Positions 1 to 6,428 of a DNA stretch of 18,323 bases are shown piece by piece. The notes below the pieces were generated by a model. It searched no databases. It was given only the letters and a program-made list of their open reading frames with translations, and had not been told where the DNA came from. How positions within the stretch are numbered: the first letter of the stretch is position 1; the number at the start of each line of letters is the position of its first letter. The position numbers were made by a program, and so were the translations under genes. This DNA is from Terrimesophilobacter sp036833635 (GTDB taxonomy: Bacteria > Actinomycetota > Actinomycetes > Actinomycetales > Microbacteriaceae): NCBI GenBank assembly GCA_036833635.1, contig DAITPJ010000039.1:1-18323 (forward strand), read 5' to 3'.

Positions 1-2
1 AG

Positions 3-791
3 ATCGACCTCGACATGACCGAGGATGTCGATGGGCGCATCCCCGTGCTGCTCTCCCCCGACCTCGCTACGAGCTACTCGATCTCCGACGACTCCACCTT
101 CGGCAGTGCGGACATCGTGAGCGCCGGCGACCCCGGCACCTCGCCATCGCTCAGCGGCGTCGCGGACTGGGTGCTCGTCGATACTGCGCAGAGCGCCGAG
201 TTCGGCATCTACAACTTCCTGCCGCGCATCACCCTCCTGCGGCTCGACCCGGGCGCCGACATCGCTGCCGTCAAGGCCGAACTGTCCAGGATCGTCGGGC
301 CTGATGCGACCATCGCAAGCCCAGCGGATGCCGCCGCGCTCCTCAACGGCTCGCCGGTCTCCGGCGGGCTGCAGCTCGCCCTCCTCGCCCTCATCGGTAT
401 CGTCGCCCTGCTGTGCGCTGGAACGGTTGTGCTCGCACTCATGATCAGCGGCCCCGCCCGCGAGCGCCTGCTGGCGCTCCTGCGCACACTCGGACTCTCC
501 CGAAGCCAGTCGCGCGGGATCACCGGGTGGGAGATCGGGCCGACGGCAATTGTCGCGATCGTCACCGGATGCATCCTCGGCGCAGCGCTCCCCCTCATCG
601 TGCTCGCCGGCGTCGACCTGCGACCGTTCACCGGCGGCGTGATGCAGCCGGTCATCACGCTCGACCCCGAGCTGCTCGGGCTCGTCATCGGCGGTTTCGC
701 CCTCCTCGTGGTCGTCGCAACCGCGATCGCGATGGCCGCCGCGCGGCGCGTGAGCCTTGCGCGAACCCTGCGCACCTCCGAGGAAGGATAG
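3..791 (+). CDS. FtsX/MacB-type ABC transporter permease, C-terminal part (5' end outside window)
   Basis: The reading frame is open from the window edge, so the true start lies upstream; the in-frame ATG at 15 is internal. Seen: a hydrophilic extracytoplasmic stretch (about 115 residues counted from that ATG), then three hydrophobic segments at about 116-146, 171-199 and 219-243, separated by a short basic loop with the LLRTLGLSRSQ sequence, and a cytoplasmic tail. This is the FtsX-domain topology of MacB/LolCDE-like type VII ABC systems, in which the permease couples ATP hydrolysis to periplasmic or extracellular conformational work (export of peptides, antibiotics or lipoproteins, or signalling). 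It is followed after 4 bp by an ATPase gene whose ribosome binding site lies in the last codons of this gene, so it is the first visible member of a permease-ATPase-ATPase operon. The substrate cannot be told. Confidence 0.88.
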   Translation: MDLDMTEDVDGRIPVLLSPDLATSYSISDDSTFGSADIVSAGDPGTSPSLSGVADWVLVDTAQSAEFGIYNFLPRITLLRLDPGADIAAVKAELSRIVGPDATIASPADAAALLNGSPVSGGLQLALLALIGIVALLCAGTVVLALMISGPARERLLALLRTLGLSRSQSRGITGWEIGPTAIVAIVTGCILGAALPLIVLAGVDLRPFTGGVMQPVITLDPELLGLVIGGFALLVVVATAIAMAAARRVSLARTLRTSEEG

Positions 792-795
792 AACC

Positions 796-1809
796 ATGAC
801 GATCGAGACTGCCGAGCCGCACATCCTGTGCGCCGACCTCGTGCGCATCTTCGCTGCCGAAGGCGTCGAGGTGCAAGCGCTCCAGGGGCTCAATCTTCGG
901 GTCGATCGCGGTGAGATGGTGGCGCTCGTCGGGGCGTCAGGGTCGGGCAAGTCGACGCTCCTGACGATCCTCTCCGGCCTCGACACCCCGACCGCGGGCG
1001 TCGCACGCTGCGCCGGCAGTGACCTGCTCACGATGGGGCGCAAGGAGAGGGTGCAGTACCAGCGGCACAGTGTCGGCTTCGTCTGGCAGCAGACCTCCCG
1101 AAACCTGTTGCCCTACCTCACTGCCGCCGAGAACGTGGCAATGGCGATGGCGGTAGCCGGCAATAAAACCAAGGACCGCAGGGGGCGCATCATGGAACTG
1201 CTCGACCTGCTCGAGGTCGGGTACTGCGCCGACCGGGGGCCCACCGAGCTCTCAGGCGGCGAGCAGCAGCGCACCGCTATCGCAGTGGCTCTTGCCAATG
1301 ACCCACAGGTGCTCCTGGCCGATGAGCCGACCGGTGAGCTCGACGAAGCGACGTCCGCCGACGTGCTCGAGGCGATGCGCGGCGTCAACGAGGGGCTGGG
1401 CATCACGACCCTCATCGTGACCCACGACCCTGCCGTCTCGGAGCACGTCGGCCGCACGATCCAGATTCGCGACGGGCGCACGTCCACCGAGGTGCTTCGG
1501 CGGCGCGAGGTCGACGAGCACGGTCAGGAGCAGCACATCGCCGAGGAGTTCGCGGTGCTCGACCGGGTCGGACGACTCCAGCTTCCCGATGATTTCACCA
1601 AGGCGCTCGACCTGCGCGAACGGGTGCGGCTCGCCCTCGAACCCGACCACGTTGGAGTGTGGCCGGGAACACGCACGCCGAAGGCTGCCCCGGATGCCGG
1701 CTCAAACACACCGATCCCCACCGGTTCGCCGGTTCCGCTTCCCCCTCCCCCCACCGAGGAGGTCGCGCCCGCTCCGGCCGCCGACGAGCCGATCGAGGAG
1801 GACTCGTGA
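796..1809 (+). CDS. ABC transporter ATP-binding protein with C-terminal AbrB-like segment and Pro-rich tail
   Basis: A cytoplasmic MacB/LolD-class ATPase of 337 residues. The ATG at 796 follows GGAAGG at a good distance; an upstream in-frame start at 757 would lie inside the permease and is rejected. Walker A is GASGSGKST (46-54), followed by LSGGEQQRTAIA, Walker B LLADEPTGELD and the H-loop VTHD, all intact, so it should be active. It is about 100 residues longer than a bare ATPase (near 230). At about 250-290 the extra part reads LDRVGRLQLPDDF...LDLRERVRLALEPDHVGVWPG, closely matching the AbrB/SpoVT swapped-hairpin pattern (GR-hydrophobic-x-hydrophobic-P, an LGI-like turn, then alternating beta residues). 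A Pro/Ala/Glu-rich, probably disordered tail follows. It probably pairs with the next ATPase on the upstream permease. The AbrB assignment is by pattern only. Confidence 0.92.
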   Translation: MTIETAEPHILCADLVRIFAAEGVEVQALQGLNLRVDRGEMVALVGASGSGKSTLLTILSGLDTPTAGVARCAGSDLLTMGRKERVQYQRHSVGFVWQQTSRNLLPYLTAAENVAMAMAVAGNKTKDRRGRIMELLDLLEVGYCADRGPTELSGGEQQRTAIAVALANDPQVLLADEPTGELDEATSADVLEAMRGVNEGLGITTLIVTHDPAVSEHVGRTIQIRDGRTSTEVLRRREVDEHGQEQHIAEEFAVLDRVGRLQLPDDFTKALDLRERVRLALEPDHVGVWPGTRTPKAAPDAGSNTPIPTGSPVPLPPPPTEEVAPAPAADEPIEEDS

Positions 1810-1811
1810 CC

Positions 1812-2570
1812 ATGGAGACGACGATCCCGGCGGGCGACTCCGGTGTCGAGCCGGCCCCTGCCCTGCGGGCCGAGAACGTGAGCCGCACCTTCGGGTCCGG
1901 CGCTCGCGAGGTCCACGCCTGCACCGACATCAGCCTCGAGGTGTTCTCCGGGGAGCTTCTCGTCGTGCGCGGCAAGAGCGGCAGCGGCAAGACCACGCTC
2001 CTCAACATCCTCGGCGGACTCGACCGCCCAACCTCCGGCCGGGTCTGGATCGGCGAGAAGGAACTCACGAGCCTGAATGACGGCAAGCTCGCGGAGGTGC
2101 GGCGCGGGCGCATCGGCTACGTATTCCAGACCTTCGGCCTCATCCCCGTGCTCTCAGCAGCCGAGAACATCGAGGTGCCGCTGCGAATCCGCGGAATGGA
2201 CCCGGCCGAGCGCGACACCAAGGTCGCCGAGATGCTCGACCTCGTCGGACTCGCCGATCATGCTGCACAGCGGCCGTACGAACTCTCGGGTGGCCAGCAG
2301 CAGCGGGTCGGACTCGCGCGGGCGCTCGTGGGTGAGCCGGACATCCTGCTCGCCGACGAACCGACGGGCCAGCTCGACTCCCGCACCGCCGCGACCATGA
2401 TGGACCTCATAGAGGAGCTCGTGAAAGTCCGCGGCATCGCCGCCGTCATCTCGACCCATGACCCACTGCTCGTCGCCCGTGCCCACAACGTCGTCGACCT
2501 CCACGACGGGCGGATCACGTCGGCGGAGGGCCGCCGAGGGCGGCACTCCGCGCCGCTGCCGGCCAGCTGA
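1812..2570 (+). CDS. ABC transporter ATP-binding protein, LolD/MacB family
   Basis: The second ATPase of the operon, 252 residues, normal length for a LolD/MacB-type nucleotide-binding subunit. Motifs are canonical: Walker A GKSGSGKTT near residue 51, FQTFGLIPVLSAAENIEVPL Q-loop region, LSGGQQQRVGLARAL signature, LLADEPTGQLD Walker B and STHD H-loop. The upstream gene ends in GAGGAGGA; the ATG at 1812 lies 10 nt after GGAGG and is chosen. A GTG at 1806, which overlaps the preceding TGA, is the alternative and adds only two residues. Two non-identical ATPases next to one permease suggest a hetero-dimeric motor or two motors sharing a permease. This one lacks the AbrB-like extension of its neighbour and ends in a short basic tail. 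It is the last gene of the operon: a strong hairpin and a convergent gene follow. Confidence 0.93.
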   Translation: METTIPAGDSGVEPAPALRAENVSRTFGSGAREVHACTDISLEVFSGELLVVRGKSGSGKTTLLNILGGLDRPTSGRVWIGEKELTSLNDGKLAEVRRGRIGYVFQTFGLIPVLSAAENIEVPLRIRGMDPAERDTKVAEMLDLVGLADHAAQRPYELSGGQQQRVGLARALVGEPDILLADEPTGQLDSRTAATMMDLIEELVKVRGIAAVISTHDPLLVARAHNVVDLHDGRITSAEGRRGRHSAPLPAS

Positions 2571-2612
2571 GCTCGGCCGGGTGCCCCTTCGTGACGCCGC
2601 CTGCGGCGGCTC

Positions 2613-2645
2613 CTCAGGGAGCGGATAGAGTAACCGTTCCCTGAG
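2613..2645. terminator. Bidirectional hairpin terminator candidate between ABC operon and subtilase
   Basis: Arms CTCAGGGAGCGG (2613-2624) and CCGTTCCCTGAG (2634-2645) form a 12-bp stem (one G-U) with a 9-nt loop, lying in the 89-bp gap between two convergent genes. A smaller GCCGC/GCGGC stem lies just before it (2596-2610). There is no T-tract, as is common for actinobacterial terminators, so termination is inferred from position and stem strength. Confidence 0.7.
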
Positions 2646-2659
2646 GACGCCTGCTGCCG

Positions 2660-5600
2660 TCAGTTGACGTTGACCGGCATGTGCCGCAGCCCTGTCGCCA
2701 CCGACACCACCGTCGACGCCCCGCTGTCCCCGTAGTACACGAGGCCGAGGTAACTCGTCGACGCCTTGAGCTTCGACCATGACGCGGTGTAGGTGATCGG
2801 CACTCCCGCCTGGCCGGAAAGCTCCGGCGGAGTGAGCGTGAGCGGTGACCCGCCCGGCACTACCGAGAACGTCGTCAGATCGAACGCGGTCGCCGGGTCT
2901 GCGGAGAACACATCGACGAACACCAGGTACTTGGCCGCATCCGGCGAGTAGAGATCGACCCGTTCATCCGCTGACCCGGACGCCGACTGCCAGCCCGCGA
3001 CCGGAGTGCCCTTGTTGTCCAGCTGGTACACCGTGAGGTCGAGGTCGGCAGAGTCATCGAGCGAGTTCAGGTCGAACCTGGCCAGCACCGTGCCCTTCGC
3101 GACCTTCACCGTGTACTGGAACGACGCCCCGGTCTCCCCGGATCCTGAGTGACCCTTGACCGTGTTGGTCGGATCGCGCTGAAGCGTTCCGGGGGTCAGC
3201 CCCGTCGTGCTGAGCGGGATCACTCCGTCTCCGCCCGGGGTCACTGTCACATCCACGGAACCGGTGAGACCCGTCCCGCTCACTTCGGAGGGGGCGACGA
3301 TCGTGACCGGTTGGATCGCAATCGGCGACCGTACGACCGTCGACCCGCTCGTCCAGGTGAGCGCTCCCGTCGTGAACTGGTCGAGCGGAGCATCCGTCCG
3401 AGTGAAGGTCACCGTGAAGCTGGCCGTATCACCTGGACTTGCGAAGCTGAGTGTCGACGGCGAGACGACCGCGTCGATGCCCGGGATCGAGACGGCGGCG
3501 GAGAATGTGCCTGCCTGGGTCGCCGTCACCGTCCTGGTGATCGTCTCCGGCGCCGTGAAGGCTCCGATGGCGATCGACGCGAGGTTGAGGTTGCTCGGGT
3601 CGACGGGATCTGCCCCGACGTCGTAGCCGATGCCCTGGATGTAGGAGAGCCAGTCGCCCAGGTCGTTCAGGTACAGCAGCCCGGGTTCGAAGTACTTCGT
3701 CGGGTCGACATGGCCTGCGCCCTGCACGAACGGATCGGTCACCGCGTTGCCCGCGCTGTCGAGCGTGTTGTAGGCGCTCGTCATCATGGCCGACTTGATC
3801 TCGGATGGCGACGCGTTCGGCGACTTCCCGAGATACAGGGCGGCAAGGCCGGTGATGTGCGGCGCGGCCATCGAGGTTCCGGAGAGGAACTGGAAGGTCG
3901 GGTCCTCGCCCGCGGCGTTCGAGCCGTCGGCGATGATGGCGACGCCCGGTGCCGTGATGTCTGGCTTCAGGATGTCGCTGCCGTCGGCCAGCACCGGACC
4001 ACGCGACGAGAAGCCGGCGACCTGCGGGGTCGGCGGCTCGATGCCCGTCGAGTTGCCCGCGGCCATGCTCACCGTAGCGCCCGCCGTCGCCGCGTAGGCC
4101 ATGAGCGCGTCATGGAACTGCGCGTCGAGGTGGATGGTCGGCACCGAGTGGTTGTCGAGGTCGGTCGAGCCAGGAACCACGTTGATCAGGATCATGCCGA
4201 TCCCGCCGGCCCTCTCGACCTCGGCGGACTTGTCGACGCGAGCGCTGACTCCCCGCTCGCACACCACGATCTTGCCCGCGGCGAGCGCAGGGTCGAGGGT
4301 GTTGGCGAAGCAGAGGTTCGCGTTCGCGGTGCCCGGGGGCGCCACTGCGGCCGCGAGCACGAGGTCGCCCTCAAGCGGAGGAGCGCCCGGCGTCATGTCG
4401 AGGGTCACGGATGCCCCTGCCATCGCCGTTCCGTTGCCCAGCGTGGCCGTCGCCTCGTAGCTCGGGATCGTGCTCGCGGCGACCGTGGTGATCCACGGTG
4501 ATGCGTTGTCGAGCGTCGACGAGCCGGGCCCGTCGTTCCCTGCGGATGCCGAGACGAAGACCCCGGCCGCTGCCGCGCCGAGGAAGGCCTGGTCGGTCGC
4601 GGAGACGGTGGTCTGGGCCGCACCGCCGCCGATGGAGAAGTTGATGACGTCGACGCCGTCGCTCACCGCGGCATCGATCCCGGCGATGAGGTCGGAGGTC
4701 GCGCATCCGTCATCCGTCGTCACGGTCGGGTCCTGGCCGGTCCAGCACACCTTGTATGCCGCGATCTTCGCGGCCGGTGCGACACCCGTGATGGTCCCGA
4801 AGCTCACTCCGTCGATCGAGGCCGCGACATCAGGGTTGCCTGCCGCCGTGCTCGCGGTGTGCGAGCCGTGACCGTCGCCGTCGCGCGGTGAGAGGTACTC
4901 GCCGAGGTCGGTTCCACCGATGTTGCCGGCCCCGAATCCATCGACGAAGTAGCGCGCACCGACGAGCTTCGTGGTGCAGTCGGCTGCCGTGAACTGCACA
5001 CCCGTGACGCACTCACCGGTGAAGGTGTTGCCGTCACCCTTGGCGAACGTGATCGTGGATCCGTCGAGGTAGGGGTCTGCGCCCGGCGAAGTGCCGAGAG
5101 GCTCACCTGCGAAGGATGGATTCTCCGGGGCGATACCGGTGTCGAGCATGCCGACGACGACTCCGGCGCCGGCGCTGCCCACGCCGCCGAGGGACGCCCA
5201 CACGCCGTCCGGCCCGTCGAGACCGAGGAACGACGTGGAGGGCACGGCGGTCACATGGCGAAGCTCGTCCGGGGCGAGGCCGGCAACGTCCTTGTTCTGG
5301 GAGAGCTCCATCGCCTGCTTCGTGGTCAGGTGTGCGGCGAAGCCGTTGAGCGCGAGGGTGTACGAATAGTCGATGGTCGCGCCCACAGAGGCCGCGACCT
5401 CCTTCTGCTGCTTCTTGAGGTAGTTGGCGTAGCTCTGCACTGAGCGACGGTCCGCCTTGAGTTGCTTGCCGTCATCCGGCTTGGTCGGGGCGAAGCCGTC
5501 GACCCCGCCTTCGTACGTTGCGGCCGAGGCGTCGACCAGGGTGACGATGTAACGCCCCGGTGCGAACGATGCCTGGCCATGGCCGCCGATGGAGGTCGGA

Positions 5601-5692
5601 GCCGCGATGGTCACGAGCGCGGTTCCCGCGACGAGACCGGAGGCGATGAGCGCGCTGGTGGCGGCTCCCGCGATGAATCTGCGAATGCTCAC
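2660..5692 (-). CDS. Secreted S8 subtilisin-like serine protease with I9 propeptide, PA insert and C-terminal PPC-like domain
   Basis: A 1010-residue secreted protease. The start is the GTG at 5692, with AAAGGGA 7 nt upstream. Order seen: signal peptide (basic RR, hydrophobic core, about 1-31); inhibitor-I9-like propeptide (about 45-145, APGRYIVTL start); catalytic domain with Asp184 (MLDTG), His275 (GDGHGSHTA), oxyanion Asn386 (SAGNDGPG) and Ser607 (SGTSMAAPH); a PA (protease-associated) insert at about 435-540; an Fn3-like domain as in cucumisin/plant-type subtilases (about 700-795); a PPC-like beta domain (about 840-950, DLDLTVYQL); and a last beta domain. All catalytic residues are present. 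There is no LPXTG, C-terminal helix or cell-wall repeat, so release into the medium is expected. Convergent with the ABC operon and divergent from hsp20. The role is probably extracellular protein breakdown for nutrition; the specific substrate is unknown. Confidence 0.95.
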   Translation of the reverse strand: MSIRRFIAGAATSALIASGLVAGTALVTIAAPTSIGGHGQASFAPGRYIVTLVDASAATYEGGVDGFAPTKPDDGKQLKADRRSVQSYANYLKKQQKEVAASVGATIDYSYTLALNGFAAHLTTKQAMELSQNKDVAGLAPDELRHVTAVPSTSFLGLDGPDGVWASLGGVGSAGAGVVVGMLDTGIAPENPSFAGEPLGTSPGADPYLDGSTITFAKGDGNTFTGECVTGVQFTAADCTTKLVGARYFVDGFGAGNIGGTDLGEYLSPRDGDGHGSHTASTAAGNPDVAASIDGVSFGTITGVAPAAKIAAYKVCWTGQDPTVTTDDGCATSDLIAGIDAAVSDGVDVINFSIGGGAAQTTVSATDQAFLGAAAAGVFVSASAGNDGPGSSTLDNASPWITTVAASTIPSYEATATLGNGTAMAGASVTLDMTPGAPPLEGDLVLAAAVAPPGTANANLCFANTLDPALAAGKIVVCERGVSARVDKSAEVERAGGIGMILINVVPGSTDLDNHSVPTIHLDAQFHDALMAYAATAGATVSMAAGNSTGIEPPTPQVAGFSSRGPVLADGSDILKPDITAPGVAIIADGSNAAGEDPTFQFLSGTSMAAPHITGLAALYLGKSPNASPSEIKSAMMTSAYNTLDSAGNAVTDPFVQGAGHVDPTKYFEPGLLYLNDLGDWLSYIQGIGYDVGADPVDPSNLNLASIAIGAFTAPETITRTVTATQAGTFSAAVSIPGIDAVVSPSTLSFASPGDTASFTVTFTRTDAPLDQFTTGALTWTSGSTVVRSPIAIQPVTIVAPSEVSGTGLTGSVDVTVTPGGDGVIPLSTTGLTPGTLQRDPTNTVKGHSGSGETGASFQYTVKVAKGTVLARFDLNSLDDSADLDLTVYQLDNKGTPVAGWQSASGSADERVDLYSPDAAKYLVFVDVFSADPATAFDLTTFSVVPGGSPLTLTPPELSGQAGVPITYTASWSKLKASTSYLGLVYYGDSGASTVVSVATGLRHMPVNVN

Positions 5693-5755
5693 GGATGTGT
5701 CCCTTTCAGAGCAACGGGCATTGGATGCTGCAGTCGGGATCTGCGCGCTGGACTC

Positions 5756-5761
5756 ACGTTA
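5756..5761 (-). promoter_or_regulatory. Candidate -10 box of the subtilase gene
   Basis: TAACGT on the minus strand fits TANNNT and would start transcription near 5749, leaving a leader of about 57 nt with the AAAGGGA ribosome site. No good -35 is visible. The expected -35 zone holds a small ACCCC-TTCG-GGGGT hairpin sequence (5772-5785), and the GTTACCAA repeats lie just upstream, as expected for an activator-dependent promoter. Confidence 0.35.
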
Positions 5762-5791
5762 GACCCCGTCTACCCCCGAAGGGGTCACACT

Positions 5792-5815
5792 GTTACCAAT
5801 TCGTTACCAAATTGG
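5792..5815. promoter_or_regulatory. Tandem GTTACCAA repeat, candidate response-regulator (MtrA-like) site
   Basis: GTTACCAA occurs at 5792-5799 and again at 5803-5810, an exact 11-bp period (one helical turn). GTTAC-N6-GTTAC resembles direct-repeat sites of OmpR/PhoB-family regulators, in particular the GTTAC-type repeats reported for actinobacterial MtrA. The same stretch contains CCAATT-N8-AATTGG as an inverted repeat (5796-5815). It lies upstream of the subtilase promoter and about 40 bp before the CIRCE-like site of hsp20. Confidence 0.4.
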
Positions 5816-5854
5816 ATGACCTCCGGATGATTCGCGCAGGGCGAACGCGCAGGA

Positions 5855-5881
5855 CTGGCACTCTCCAGGTTCGAGTGCTAA
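5855..5881 (+). promoter_or_regulatory. CIRCE-like operator (HrcA site) upstream of hsp20
   Basis: CTGGCACTC (5855-5863), 9-nt spacer, GAGTGCTAA (5873-5881). The CIRCE consensus is TTAGCACTC-N9-GAGTGCTAA: the right arm is exact, the left arm matches 7 of 9, and the spacer is exactly 9. CIRCE is the binding site of the heat-shock repressor HrcA. It lies 54 nt before the hsp20 start, where it would overlap the promoter. Confidence 0.82.
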
Positions 5882-5891
5882 TTTGTGAATA

Positions 5892-5912
5892 GTTGAGTCA
5901 ACATGACTCAGG
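5892..5912 (+). promoter_or_regulatory. HAIR-like operator (HspR site) upstream of hsp20
   Basis: GTTGAGT (5892-5898), 7-nt spacer, ACTCAGG (5906-5912). The HAIR consensus is CTTGAGT-N7-ACTCAAG: 12 of 14 positions match with the exact spacer. HAIR is bound by the MerR-family repressor HspR with DnaK. It starts 10 bp after the CIRCE-like site and ends 9 bp before the hsp20 ribosome site, so bound HspR would cover the start region of the transcript. Confidence 0.82.
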
Positions 5913-5934
5913 TATTAGTGAAGGAGTGATACCC

Positions 5935-6363
5935 ATGGCAATGTTCTTCGACCCGTTCCGCGAACTCGATCGCGTCGCGTCGAACCTTCTGGACGCGCGG
6001 CAGGGGCCTCGCCTCATGCCAATCGACCTGCACAAGGACGGCGACCTCTACATCCTGAACGCCGACCTGCCAGGGATCGACCCCGGCTCGGTCGATGTCG
6101 ACATCGACGGCCAGCTGCTCACGATCCGGGCCGAGCGCACGTCTCGCAGCGAGGACGTCAAGTGGCTCGCCCACGAGCGTCCGAGCGGCTCGTTCCTGCG
6201 CCAGTTGAACCTGGGTGACGGGGTCGACACCGCGAACATCAGCGCGACCTACGACAACGGCGTGCTGAGCGTGACGATCCCGGTGAGCGAGAAGGCGAAG
6301 CCGCGCAAGGTCGCGGTCCAGTCTGGCGCCACCGCTGGCCCTGTCGAGGTCACCGCGAGCTGA
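5935..6363 (+). CDS. Small heat-shock protein, Hsp20/alpha-crystallin family
   Basis: An ATP-independent cytoplasmic holdase that binds unfolding proteins and passes them to DnaK/ClpB. It has 142 residues, the usual length. The ATG at 5935 is placed 8 nt after AAGGAG; a TTG at 5893 would put the HAIR operator inside the gene and is rejected. The N-terminus MAMFFDPFRELDR is the typical actinobacterial Hsp20 opening. The alpha-crystallin domain spans about 32-128, with DLYILNADLPGIDPGSVDVD and the closing A-x(3)-NGVLSVTIP motif. The classic C-terminal IxI oligomer motif is not obvious; VAV or VEV in the short tail may stand in for it. It is monocistronic: a 15-bp hairpin follows. Upstream CIRCE-like and HAIR-like sites indicate heat-inducible repression by both HrcA and HspR. 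Confidence 0.95.
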   Translation: MAMFFDPFRELDRVASNLLDARQGPRLMPIDLHKDGDLYILNADLPGIDPGSVDVDIDGQLLTIRAERTSRSEDVKWLAHERPSGSFLRQLNLGDGVDTANISATYDNGVLSVTIPVSEKAKPRKVAVQSGATAGPVEVTAS

Positions 6364-6390
6364 CGAAACCAGCGACGCGCAGACGTCGAC

Positions 6391-6424
6391 GAAGGGGATC
6401 GGGGCGAACGCTCCGGTCCCCTTC
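6391..6424. terminator. Long hairpin terminator candidate between hsp20 and P-type ATPase
   Basis: Arms GAAGGGGATCGGGGC (6391-6405) and GCTCCGGTCCCCTTC (6410-6424) pair over 15 bp (two G-U) around a 4-nt loop. It sits in the 65-bp convergent gap and can serve both genes. No T-tract. Confidence 0.8.
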
Positions 6425-6428
6425 CACG

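Noticed and set aside
3149..4501. Long plus-strand frame (450 codons) opposite the subtilase gene
   Set aside because: Arg/Gly/Asp-rich translation with no domain; an antisense shadow of a well-supported protease with full catalytic motifs.
5772..5785. ACCCC-TTCG-GGGGT hairpin as a terminator
   Set aside because: It lies upstream of both divergent genes, not after any gene; more likely promoter spacer sequence of the subtilase.
5893..5934. TTG start that would lengthen Hsp20 by 14 residues
   Set aside because: It lies inside the HAIR-like operator, has no ribosome site, and the ATG at 5935 has AAGGAG 8 nt upstream and the family's usual N-terminus.
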